NCBI GenBank assembly: GCA_029211145.1
Contig: JARGEQ010000013.1
Span: forward strand, 1-43,304
Direction: 5' to 3'
DNA: 43,304 nt
Source of the DNA: Marinimicrococcus flavescens
GTDB taxonomy: Bacteria > Pseudomonadota > Alphaproteobacteria > Geminicoccales > Geminicoccaceae
The translations under genes were made by a program, and so were the position numbers. The notes under the pieces were generated by a model. The model saw only the letters and a program-made list of their open reading frames with translations. It was not told where the DNA came from and made no database searches. How positions within the stretch are numbered: the first letter of the stretch is position 1; each line of letters opens with the position of its first letter. Below, in pieces: positions 19,437 through 27,421 of the stretch.

Positions 19437-19450
19437 TGCCGGTGCCGGCA
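19437..19450. promoter_or_regulatory. palindrome in the pxpA/dctP divergent region
   Basis: TGCCGGTGCCGGCA, arms TGCCGG/CCGGCA about a 2-nt centre. It lies midway between the two divergent starts (83 nt from each). A site for a shared regulator is plausible, but no regulator gene is nearby and G+C-rich palindromes also arise by chance. Confidence 0.3.
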
Positions 19451-19530
19451 CGAGACGCGTCCACGTCGTCACCAGAACGACCGCTCAAAAGGCCCTTGCG
19501 GGCCACAAGATAGAGGAGGTTGCACTTTCC

Positions 19531-20532
19531 ATGGTCCGTTCCCGCACCCTTGCCGCCCTCGGCGCGGCCGTCGTCACCGGAGCTCTTTTGGGCGCGCCAG
19601 GCGTTCAGGCGACGACCAACTGGGACATGCCGTTGGCCTGGCCGCAGGGCAACTTCCACGTCAAGAACGCCCAGCGCTTCGCCGACGAGGTCGAGAAGGC
19701 CACCGGCGGCGAGGTGGTGATCACGCTTCATCCGGGCGGCGCCCTGGGCTTCAAGGGCCCGGAGATGCTGCGCACGGTGCGCGACGGGCTGGTGCCGATC
19801 GGTGACGTGCTGATCAACCAGCAGACCGGCGAGGTGGCCCTCTTCGGCATGGAGTCGCTGCCCTACCTCGCGTCGGGCCAGAAGGAGACCAGGGAGCTCC
19901 TCGAGCATGCGCGGCCGGTCTATGACGAGGTTGCCGAGCAGTACAACCAGAAGATCCTCTATATCGTGCCGTGGCCCGGCCAGGGGCTCTATTCGAGCGA
20001 CCCGGTGGTGAAGCTCGAGGACATGCAGGGCCTCAAGATGCGCGTGGTCGACAAGAACGGCCTCGACTTCTTCAGCGCGCTGGGTGCTGCTCCCCGCCAG
20101 CTGCCCTGGGGCGAGGTCGTCCCCGCCCTGGCGTCGGGCGCCATCGAGGGTGTCACGACCTCGAGCTCCTCGGGCGTCGACGGCAAGTTCTGGGAATTCC
20201 TCTGCTGCCTCAACCGCTTCAACTGGCAGTCCTCCTCCAACATGGTGACCGTCAATCTCGATGCCTGGAACGCGCTCAGCGAGGAGCACCGTGCGGCCAT
20301 CGAGAAGGTCGCCGCGGAGCTCGAGCCGGTTTTCTGGGAGGTCAGCCGCGAGGAGGATGAGCAGAAGCTCAAGACCCTCGAAGAGAATGGCATGAAGGTC
20401 ACCGAGCCCACCCCGGAGCTGCGCGCGAAGCTGATCGAGGCAGCCAAGCCGCTCTGGAAGGACTTCGCCGAGAAGGCAGGGCCCAAGGCCGCCGAGGTCA
20501 TGGAAGCCTACCGCGCCGCTTCCGGCAAGTAA
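19531..20532 (+). CDS. dctP: TRAP transporter periplasmic binding protein DctP
   Basis: A 333-residue DctP-family protein with a Sec leader (MVRSRTLAALGAAVVTG, cleavage near residue 26). The family's ligand-binding region LKMRVVDKNGLDFFSALGA (169-187) keeps the arginine that usually holds a carboxylate, and LPWGEVVPALASGAIEG follows. It catches an organic acid in the periplasm for DctQM. The AGGAGG at 19514-19519 lies 11 nt before the ATG. As first gene of a long operon with pxpB and pxpC, its ligand is probably a lactam or acylated acid; 5-oxoproline is the simplest candidate (inference). Confidence 0.93.
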   Translation: MVRSRTLAALGAAVVTGALLGAPGVQATTNWDMPLAWPQGNFHVKNAQRFADEVEKATGGEVVITLHPGGALGFKGPEMLRTVRDGLVPIGDVLINQQTGEVALFGMESLPYLASGQKETRELLEHARPVYDEVAEQYNQKILYIVPWPGQGLYSSDPVVKLEDMQGLKMRVVDKNGLDFFSALGAAPRQLPWGEVVPALASGAIEGVTTSSSSGVDGKFWEFLCCLNRFNWQSSSNMVTVNLDAWNALSEEHRAAIEKVAAELEPVFWEVSREEDEQKLKTLEENGMKVTEPTPELRAKLIEAAKPLWKDFAEKAGPKAAEVMEAYRAASGK

Positions 20533-20553
20533 GCAGCACGAAGGTCCGCTCGC

Positions 20554-21081
20554 GTGCGCCTCTTCTTGCGCCTCGTCGACGGGGCGGCGGCGGCGGCGGC
20601 CGTCGCCGCCGCCCTCTGTCTCGCCCTCTTGACCGTCATCGTCCTGGCGGAGATCGCCGTCGTCTGGCTGTTCAATTTCAGCCTCGATTTCTCGTGGGAA
20701 TATGCGGCCTTCTTGATGTGCGCGGCCTTCTTCCTGGGCATGGGCTGGACGCTCAGGCAGGGCGGCCATGTGCGGGTGTCGCTGTTCGCCCACCACCTGC
20801 CGCCGGGCCCCACGCGGGCGCTCGACATGCTGGCCACCCTGGCCGGCCTGGTGATCTCCGGCTTCCTCACCTTCGCCCTGGGCAGCCTCGCCTGGGGAGC
20901 GTTCATCGGCGGCTCGCGCACCTTCACGCCGACCGCGACGCCGCTGGCCGTGCCGCAGGGCGTCGCCACCCTCGGCATGGCCATCCTGACGCTGGTGCTG
21001 GTGGCCCGGCTGGTGCGGCTCGCGACGGGCGAGGAGCCGGACGAGAAGCCCGCCGACGGCGGCATTCCGAGTGAGACCTGA
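20554..21081 (+). CDS. dctQ: TRAP transporter small membrane subunit DctQ
   Basis: A 175-residue protein with four hydrophobic helices, the DctQ topology. The helix-2 to helix-3 segment has FSWEYAAFLMCAAFFLGMGW followed by QGGHVRVSLF, the conserved DctQ wording. It bridges DctP and DctM in the inner membrane. The GTG start at 20554 is 21 nt after dctP; the Shine-Dalgarno is weak, so translation may depend on coupling. Confidence 0.9.
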   Translation: MRLFLRLVDGAAAAAAVAAALCLALLTVIVLAEIAVVWLFNFSLDFSWEYAAFLMCAAFFLGMGWTLRQGGHVRVSLFAHHLPPGPTRALDMLATLAGLVISGFLTFALGSLAWGAFIGGSRTFTPTATPLAVPQGVATLGMAILTLVLVARLVRLATGEEPDEKPADGGIPSET

Positions 21082-21090
21082 GGCCAACCC

Positions 21091-22392
21091 ATGACAAGCT
21101 CGCTCCTCACCGTCCTGGCACTGCTGGCCGGGCTTCTCTCGCTCGGCGTCTGGGTGGGTCTCTCGCTGTTCGGCGTCGGCGCCGGCAGCCTGCTGCTGTT
21201 CCGCTCGATGCCGGTCGACAAGCTCTTGGGCCAGATCTCGTTCAACGCCACCACCGTGCCCGAGCTTATCGCCCTGCCGCTCTTCATCCTGATGGGCGAG
21301 ATCCTGTTTCGCACCGAGCTGTCGCGCTCGCTGTTCCAGGGCCTCGCTCCGTGGACCTCGCGGCTGCCGGGCAAGCTGCTCCACGTCAACGTGCTGGGCT
21401 GCACCCTCTTCGCCGCCATCTCCGGCTCCTCGGCGGCGACCACCGCCACCGTGGGCCGCATGACGCTGACCGAGCTCACCCGGCGCGGCTACGACCGCAA
21501 GCTCGCCATGGGCTCGCTGGCCGGCGCCGGTACGCTGGGCTTCCTGATCCCGCCCAGCGTCATCATGATCATCTACGGCGTGCTGGCCGAGGTCTCGATC
21601 CTCAAGCTCTTCATCGCCGGCATCCTGCCGGGCTTCCTGCTGGCGCTCGCCTACATGGTCTATCTGGGCGTGCGCGCCGCGCTGCAGGCCGACGCCACGC
21701 CGGACACCGAGGACAGCTTCAGCTGGGGCGAGAGAATGCGCGGGCTGGTCGAGCTGGGCCCGGTCGTCTTTCTCATCTTGATGATCCTCGGCAGCATGTA
21801 TGGCGGCATCGCCAGCCCCACCGAGGCCGCCGCCATCGGCGTGCTGGGGGCGATCATCATCAGCGCCTGGCAGCGGACGCTGAACCGGGCCACCCTGAGC
21901 GCCGCCTTCATGGCGGCGGTGCGCACCAGCTCGATGGTCGGCCTGATCATCGCCGGCGCGGTGTTTCTCTCGGTGGCCATGGGCTTTCTCGGCATCCCGC
22001 GCGCCGTGGCCGAGGCCATCGCCGCCCTCGAGCTCGGGCCCATGGGCCTCGTGCTCATGCTGATTCTCGTCTACGGCCTCCTGGGCTGCGTCCTCGAGGG
22101 CCTTTCGATGATCGTCATGACCCTGCCGATCACCCTGCCGCTGATCGTCGCCGCCGGCTTCGACCCGCTCTGGTTCGGGGTCTTCCTGGTGCTGGTGGTG
22201 GAGATGGCACAGATCACCCCGCCGGTGGGCTTCAACCTCTTCGTCATCCAGGGCATGACCGGCGAGCCGCTCGGACGCATCAGCCGGGCCGCACTGCCCT
22301 TCTTCGTCATCATGATCCTGTTCACCCTGCTGCTTGCTTTGTTCCCCCAGATCGCGTTGTTCCTGCCAGCGCAAGTGACGCTGAAGGGCTAG
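21091..22392 (+). CDS. dctM: TRAP transporter large membrane subunit DctM
   Basis: A 433-residue protein with about twelve hydrophobic segments, typical of DctM, the sodium-coupled translocating subunit. Typical stretches are LFAAISGSSAATTATVG (about 105-121), LGFLIPPSVIMIIYG, YGGIASPTEAAAIGV (about 233-247) and ITPPVGFNLFVIQG near the C-terminus. It starts 9 nt after dctQ and ends 3 nt before pxpB. Confidence 0.95.
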   Translation: MTSSLLTVLALLAGLLSLGVWVGLSLFGVGAGSLLLFRSMPVDKLLGQISFNATTVPELIALPLFILMGEILFRTELSRSLFQGLAPWTSRLPGKLLHVNVLGCTLFAAISGSSAATTATVGRMTLTELTRRGYDRKLAMGSLAGAGTLGFLIPPSVIMIIYGVLAEVSILKLFIAGILPGFLLALAYMVYLGVRAALQADATPDTEDSFSWGERMRGLVELGPVVFLILMILGSMYGGIASPTEAAAIGVLGAIIISAWQRTLNRATLSAAFMAAVRTSSMVGLIIAGAVFLSVAMGFLGIPRAVAEAIAALELGPMGLVLMLILVYGLLGCVLEGLSMIVMTLPITLPLIVAAGFDPLWFGVFLVLVVEMAQITPPVGFNLFVIQGMTGEPLGRISRAALPFFVIMILFTLLLALFPQIALFLPAQVTLKG

Positions 22393-22395
22393 CGC

Positions 22396-23142
22396 ATGAC
22401 CGAGACCCTCCCGCCGGCGCGCATCCTCCACGCCGGCGACGCCGCTTTCGTGATCGAGCTGGGCGAGACCGTGGATCCCGCGATCAACGACCGCATCCTG
22501 GCGCTCGACGCGCGGCTGCGCGAGGCAGCCCTGCCGGGGGTGACCGAGCTGGTCCCCACCTACCGCTCGCTCCTGGTCCATTTCGATCCCGATGCCGTGG
22601 ACGGACTGGAGCTTCTCGGGCGGCTGCGCGGCCTCGATCTCGAGCATCCCGGCGAGGCGCCCGCCGGCCGGGCGTGGACCGTCCCGGTCTGCTATGGCGG
22701 CGAGCACGGCGTGGATCTCGAGGAGGTCGCCGAGCGGCACGGGCTCACCGTCGAGGAGGCCGTGCGCCTCCATGCCGGCGGCACCTACCGCGTCTACATG
22801 ATCGGCTTTGCGCCGGGCTTTGCCTATCTCGGCGGGCTCGACCAGCGCCTGCACACGCCGCGCCGGGTCAACCCGCGCCTCAAGACTCCCGCCGGCAGCG
22901 TCTCCGTCGGCGGCATCCAGGCCGCCATCTCCTCCGTCGAGGCGCCGAGCGGCTGGCATCTGTTGGGCCAGACGCCGGTCAGGGCGTTCGATCCGGGGCG
23001 CGAGCCGCCCTTCCTGTTCGCCGCCGGCGACACCGTCCGCTTCCGCCCCATCGACGCTGCCGAGTTCGCAGCACTTGCGGCGCGGGCGGCGGACGGCGAC
23101 CCGCTGATCCGGCCCGAGCCGGCTTCGGAGCACGCCTCGTGA
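22396..23142 (+). CDS. pxpB: 5-oxoprolinase subunit PxpB (KipI family)
   Basis: A 248-residue KipI/allophanate-hydrolase-subunit-1 protein. N-terminal LHAGDAAFVIELGE leads to TYRSLLVHFDP, and the catalytic-region hallmarks YMIGFAPGFAYLGGLDQRLH (about 134-153), TPAGSVSVGGIQAAI and PSGWHLLGQTP follow. It forms a complex with PxpC and, with PxpA, hydrolyses 5-oxoproline. It lies 3 nt after dctM and overlaps pxpC by 4 nt (GTGA), so the transporter and the enzyme are made from one message. Confidence 0.95.
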   Translation: MTETLPPARILHAGDAAFVIELGETVDPAINDRILALDARLREAALPGVTELVPTYRSLLVHFDPDAVDGLELLGRLRGLDLEHPGEAPAGRAWTVPVCYGGEHGVDLEEVAERHGLTVEEAVRLHAGGTYRVYMIGFAPGFAYLGGLDQRLHTPRRVNPRLKTPAGSVSVGGIQAAISSVEAPSGWHLLGQTPVRAFDPGREPPFLFAAGDTVRFRPIDAAEFAALAARAADGDPLIRPEPASEHAS

Positions 23143-24179
23143 GCGACCGCCTCCTCGTCCGCGCGCCCGGACCGCTGGCAACCCTGCAGGACGCCGGCAG
23201 GCGCGGCTACCAGCGCCTGGGCGTCTCGGGCTCGGGCCCGATGGACCGTCTCGCGCACGAGGCCGCCAACCGGATGGCCGGCAACCCGCCAGGCACCGTC
23301 GCCGTCGAGCTCGCCTTGGGCGGTCTCGTCCTCGAGGTGGCAGCCGAGCGGGTCCGGCTGGCGTTTGCCGGCGGCACCTTCGAGCTCCAGATCGACGACA
23401 AGCCGATGCCGTGGTGGTCGTGCGTGACGGTCCATCGCGGCCAGATGGTGCGCATCGGCCGTGCCCAGGCGGGGGTGTGGGGCTATGTGGCGATCGCCGG
23501 CGGGCTCGCCCTCCCGGCGCAGCTCGGCAGCCATGCCACCCACACGCTCTCGCGCCTCGGCGGCATCGAGGGAAGGCCGCTCAGGGCCGGCGACGCGCTC
23601 GCCCTGGCCGAGCTTGAGCCCTCGCCGCACCCCGATCTCATGCTGCCCGATCCGCCGCCCGCGCGCGAGGTGATCCGCGCCGTGCCGGGTCCCCAGGACG
23701 ACTATTTCACGCCGGCCGGCCTTGCTGCGTTCTTCGGCGAGGGCTACCGCGTCTCGGCGCAGGCGGACCGCATGGGCTACCGCCTCGAGGGGCCGCAGGT
23801 CGAGCACGCCAAGGGCTTCAACATTGTCTCCGACGGCACCGTTGCCGGCAGCGTGCAGGTCCCCGGCATGGGCACGCCGATCGTCCTCATGGCCGACCGC
23901 CAGACGACCGGCGGCTATCCCAAGATCGCCACCGTGATCGGCGCCGACCTGCCGGCCCTGGCGCAGATCGCCCCGGGCGGACGTCTGCGCTTCCAGTCCG
24001 TCTCCTTCGAGCAGGCGCTCGAGGCGCGGCGCGTCATGCGGGGCTGGCTGGACCGGCTGGCCGACCGGCTGGAGCCTCTCAGGACCGGCGCGGATCTTGA
24101 CCCTGCCCGGCTTTTGGGCCTGAACCTCATCGGCGGTGTCACTGCCGGCGACCCGCTGCGCGAGGGTCTCGTGCCCTGA
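23139..24179 (+). CDS. pxpC: 5-oxoprolinase subunit PxpC (KipA family)
   Basis: A 346-residue biotin-dependent-carboxylase-like (KipA) domain protein, near the family's 310-340. N-terminal PGPLATLQDAGRRGYQRLGV and SGPMDRLAHEAANRM are diagnostic; later come GSHATHTLSRLGGIEGRPLR, VPGPQDDYF and MADRQTTGGYPKIATV. It is the partner of PxpB. The GTG at 23139 overlaps the pxpB stop. A 51-nt gap follows before the first dehydrogenase gene. Confidence 0.94.
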   Translation: MSDRLLVRAPGPLATLQDAGRRGYQRLGVSGSGPMDRLAHEAANRMAGNPPGTVAVELALGGLVLEVAAERVRLAFAGGTFELQIDDKPMPWWSCVTVHRGQMVRIGRAQAGVWGYVAIAGGLALPAQLGSHATHTLSRLGGIEGRPLRAGDALALAELEPSPHPDLMLPDPPPAREVIRAVPGPQDDYFTPAGLAAFFGEGYRVSAQADRMGYRLEGPQVEHAKGFNIVSDGTVAGSVQVPGMGTPIVLMADRQTTGGYPKIATVIGADLPALAQIAPGGRLRFQSVSFEQALEARRVMRGWLDRLADRLEPLRTGADLDPARLLGLNLIGGVTAGDPLREGLVP

Positions 24180-24230
24180 GCCACCCGCCACCGCCGCCGC
24201 CCCTCCTGTCAGACTGAACCGGAAGCCGAG

Positions 24231-25163
24231 ATGAAGGTCGTTCTCCACACCGCATGGGCCAATGTCGACCGGTGGATCGCCGAGCTGCGGGAACAGGCGC
24301 CCGACATCGAGCTGCGGCTCTCCTCCGACATCGGCGATCCGGCAGAGATCGACGCGGCGCTGGTCTGGCAGCCCCCCGCCGGATTTTTCGAGGGCATGAC
24401 CAGGCTGCGCCTGGTGCAGGTCCTCGGCGCCGGCATCGACGCCCTTGTGCGCTCCGGCGTGGCCTTGCCCGAGAACGTGCCTTTGGCCCGGCTGGTGGAC
24501 CCGCTGATGTCGCAGCGCATGGCCGAGTACGCCCTGCACGGCGTGATGCGCTTTCACCGGCGCTTCGACCTCTACGAGCGCCAGCAGCAGGCCGCGCTCT
24601 GGGAGCGTCACTTCCACGACGACCCGGCGGAGATCGGCGTCGGGATCATGGGCGTGGGCGAGATCGGCATGACCACGGCCGAGCTGCTGCGCAAGGTGGG
24701 CTACGACGTGTTCGGCTGGTCGCGCAGCCCGCGGCCGGCAGCCCCGGTCAAGGTCTATGCCGGCCGCGAGGAGCTGCCCGAGTTCCTCGCGCGCTGCCGG
24801 ATCCTGGTGTGCATCCTGCCGCTCACCGGCGAGACCCGGGGCATCATCGACCGCGAGACCCTGGCGCTGATGCCAAAGGGAAGCTTCGTGATCAACGTGG
24901 CGCGCGGCCCGCACGTGGTGGTCGACGATCTTCTGGCGGCCCTCGATTCCGGCCGGCTCGAGGGGGCCATGCTCGACGTTTTCGACGAGGAGCCCCTGCC
25001 CTCCGCCTCGCCGCTCTGGAGCCACCCCAAGGTGCTGGTGACGCCGCATGCCGGCGCCATCACCAACCCGCGCACCGCCATGGCCATCATCGTCGAGCAG
25101 CTGCGGCGGATCGAGCGCGGCGAGACGCCGGCCAATCTCGTCGACCTCGAGCGCGGCTACTGA
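24231..25163 (+). CDS. ghrA: D-2-hydroxyacid dehydrogenase, GhrA type
   Basis: A 310-residue NAD(P)H-dependent reductase of the glyoxylate/hydroxypyruvate reductase A subfamily. Its Rossmann motif is GIMGVGEIG (143-151). Catalytic positions are the Arg in NVARGPH, the Glu in DVFDEEPL and the His in VTPHAGA. The atypical PHVVVDDLL in place of GxxVDE is usual for GhrA. It probably reduces a 2-oxo acid to a D-2-hydroxy acid, or the reverse. It lies in the catabolic operon, followed 5 nt later by a second, only distantly similar dehydrogenase. Confidence 0.88.
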   Translation: MKVVLHTAWANVDRWIAELREQAPDIELRLSSDIGDPAEIDAALVWQPPAGFFEGMTRLRLVQVLGAGIDALVRSGVALPENVPLARLVDPLMSQRMAEYALHGVMRFHRRFDLYERQQQAALWERHFHDDPAEIGVGIMGVGEIGMTTAELLRKVGYDVFGWSRSPRPAAPVKVYAGREELPEFLARCRILVCILPLTGETRGIIDRETLALMPKGSFVINVARGPHVVVDDLLAALDSGRLEGAMLDVFDEEPLPSASPLWSHPKVLVTPHAGAITNPRTAMAIIVEQLRRIERGETPANLVDLERGY

Positions 25164-25168
25164 CGGCC

Positions 25169-26143
25169 GTGGCGCGGACCTGCCTGATCGTCCAGCCGAT
25201 CCATCCGGCAGGCCTGCTGAGACTGCGCGCAGGCGGGCTCGAGCCGCGCCACGCCTCGACCGACGACATGGCCACGGTGGCCCGCGAGATCGGCGAGGCG
25301 GTGGCGGTCATCACCCGCAGCGCCGGGCTCGACGCTGCCGCCATGGACGCCGCCCCCGCCCTTCGGGTGATCGGCAATCACGGCGCCGGCACCAACGCCA
25401 TCGATACCGCCCACGCCGCGCGGCTGGGGATCCCCGTGGTGGTGACGCCCGGGGCCAACGCCGTCTCGGTGGCCGAGCATGCCGTGGCCCTGATGCTGGC
25501 GGTGGCGCGGCGCCTGCCGGCGGCCGACCGGGCGGTGCGGGCAGGCGACGCCTCCTTCAAATATCGCAGCCACTTCGTCGAGCTCTCCGGCAAGACGCTG
25601 GGCGTCGTCGGCTTCGGCCGCATCGGCCGGCGCACCGCCGCCATTGCCCGGCATGGGCTGGGCATGCGCATCCTGGTCCATGCCCGCCGCCCCGACCCCG
25701 AGGGGCTGAGGGCGCTGGGGGCCGAGGCGGTCGACCTGCAGACCCTGCTGCGCCAGGCGAGCGTCGTCTCGCTACACCTGCCTTTGACCGACGCGACGCG
25801 CGGCCTGATCGGCGCATGCGAGCTGGCCCAGCTCCGCGCCGGCGCGATCCTCGTCAATACCGGCCGCGGCGCGGTGCTCGACGAGAGCGCCCTCGTGGCG
25901 GCTCTCGAGGCCGGCCGCCTGGCGGGCGCCGGCCTCGACGTCACCGCCCACGAGCACCTTCCCGACGATCACCCGCTGCGCAGCCGCGAGGACGTCATCC
26001 TCACCCCCCACATCGCCGGCTCCACCGACGAGGCGCTCGAGCGCACCGCCCTGGAGGTCGCCGACCAGATCCTCGATACCCTCGCCGACCGCCGACCGCC
26101 CCACCTGCTCGATGAGGGCGTGTGGGAGCGGCGGCGACGCTGA
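25169..26143 (+). CDS. D-2-hydroxyacid dehydrogenase, PGDH-like
   Basis: A 324-residue dehydrogenase of the SerA/hydroxypyruvate-reductase group. It has NHGAGTNAIDTAHAARLGIP in the substrate domain, Rossmann VGFGRIGRRTA near 147, catalytic Arg in NTGRGAVLDE, Glu in AHEHLPDDHPL and His in LTPHIAGST. The usual DVFEQEP is DVTAHEH here, so the active-site rim differs while the catalytic Glu is kept. The GTG start is 5 nt after the ghrA stop and lacks a clear Shine-Dalgarno. It resembles its neighbour only at family motifs, so this is not a recent duplication. Confidence 0.87.
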   Translation: MARTCLIVQPIHPAGLLRLRAGGLEPRHASTDDMATVAREIGEAVAVITRSAGLDAAAMDAAPALRVIGNHGAGTNAIDTAHAARLGIPVVVTPGANAVSVAEHAVALMLAVARRLPAADRAVRAGDASFKYRSHFVELSGKTLGVVGFGRIGRRTAAIARHGLGMRILVHARRPDPEGLRALGAEAVDLQTLLRQASVVSLHLPLTDATRGLIGACELAQLRAGAILVNTGRGAVLDESALVAALEAGRLAGAGLDVTAHEHLPDDHPLRSREDVILTPHIAGSTDEALERTALEVADQILDTLADRRPPHLLDEGVWERRRR

Positions 26144-26166
26144 TTTTCGCCCAGCCGGAGCGCCCG

Positions 26167-27411
26167 ATGACCGAGCTTCACTTCGCCCCTGCCCTGTTCG
26201 AGCGCCTCGCCCGCGACAGCGCCGCGTCGCCGGGGGTAACGCGGCCGTCCTACGGGGCCGGCGAGCAGCATGCCCATGACCTCGTCGCCGAGGCGGCGGC
26301 CTCGCTGGGCATGGAAAAGCGGGTCGATGCCGCCGGCAACATGCTGCTGACCCTGCCCGGCGCCGACCGCTCGCGGGTGCTGCTGCTGGGCTCGCATGTC
26401 GACACCGTGCCGCATGGCGGCAACTATGACGGGCTGGCCGGCGTGCTGGCGGGGCTCGAGGTCGCGGCCGGCTTCGTGCGCGGCGGCCGGACCCCTGCCG
26501 TGGACATCGGCGTCGTGGCGCTGCGCGCCGAGGAGAGCGTCTGGTTTCCGGTGAGCTATATCGGCAGCAAGACGGCGCTGGGCATCCTGCCGCAAGAGGC
26601 GCTCGCGGCGCGGCGCTTCGATAGCGGCATGACGCTGGGCGAGCACATCCGCGAGGCGGGCTTCGATCCCGAGGGCGTGGCGCGCGGCGAGAAGCTGATC
26701 GACCCGGCGCGCATCGCCGGCTTCGTGGAGCTGCACATCGAGCAGGGCCCGCATCTGATCAGCGAGGGCATCGTGCTGGGCGTGGTCGACGGGATCCGCG
26801 GCAGCATCCGCTACCGCGAGGCGCGCTGCCTCGGCGCCTACGCCCATTCGGGCGCGGTGCCGCGCAAATGGCGGCACGACGCGGTGGTGGCCTCGGCCGA
26901 GCTGGTGACCCGGCTCGACGCTCTTTGGGTGGAGCTCGAGGAGCAGGGCCACGACCTGACCTTGACAGTGGGCCAGCTCTATACCGATGCCGAGCAGCAC
27001 GCCTTCGCCAAGGTGGCCGGCGAGTGCCGCATCTGCATCGACGTGCGCAGCCGCTCGACCGACACGCTGGCGCTGGTCGACGAGCGGCTGAAGGCGCTGT
27101 GCGAGGAGATCGCGGCGGCCCGCAGGGTCCGCTTCGAGCTGGGGCCGCGCACCGGCAGCACGCCCGCGCCCATGGACGAGCGCATGCAGGCGCGGCTGGC
27201 GGAGGCCGCCGAGGCGCTGGGCGTGAGCTGGCGGCGCATGTCGAGCGGTGCGGGCCACGACGCCGCCACCTTTGCGCTCGCCGGTGTGCCCTCGGTGATG
27301 CTGTTCGTGCGCAACGAGAATGGCAGCCACAATCCCGACGAGCACATGGAGATGGACGATTTCGCGAAGGCCGTGGCGGTGATGCGCCGCATGGCCTCCG
27401 ACTTCGCCTGA
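26167..27411 (+). CDS. M20-family Zn hydrolase (carbamoylase/allantoate-amidohydrolase type)
   Basis: A 414-residue peptidase M20 enzyme of the HyuC/AllC subgroup, which removes carbamoyl or amide groups from N-substituted amino acids or ureides in the cytosol. Metal ligands are seen in GSHVDTVPHGGNYDGLAGV (H and D, about 78-96), RAEES (E), FVELHIEQGPHL (H) and the closing NGSHNPDEHME. SGAGHDAATFA near 361 is also typical. Usual EEGVRF is EESVWF here. It lies 23 nt after the second dehydrogenase, in one operon with pxpBC, and supports an amide- or ureide-containing intermediate. Confidence 0.9.
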   Translation: MTELHFAPALFERLARDSAASPGVTRPSYGAGEQHAHDLVAEAAASLGMEKRVDAAGNMLLTLPGADRSRVLLLGSHVDTVPHGGNYDGLAGVLAGLEVAAGFVRGGRTPAVDIGVVALRAEESVWFPVSYIGSKTALGILPQEALAARRFDSGMTLGEHIREAGFDPEGVARGEKLIDPARIAGFVELHIEQGPHLISEGIVLGVVDGIRGSIRYREARCLGAYAHSGAVPRKWRHDAVVASAELVTRLDALWVELEEQGHDLTLTVGQLYTDAEQHAFAKVAGECRICIDVRSRSTDTLALVDERLKALCEEIAAARRVRFELGPRTGSTPAPMDERMQARLAEAAEALGVSWRRMSSGAGHDAATFALAGVPSVMLFVRNENGSHNPDEHMEMDDFAKAVAVMRRMASDFA

Positions 27412-27421
27412 GGAGACCGGC

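Noticed and set aside
19369..23181. A 1270-codon minus-strand reading frame over the TRAP and pxp genes
   Set aside because: It is the complement of dctP, dctQ, dctM and pxpB and is rich in His, Gln, Arg and Asp, the usual signature of an antisense shadow frame.
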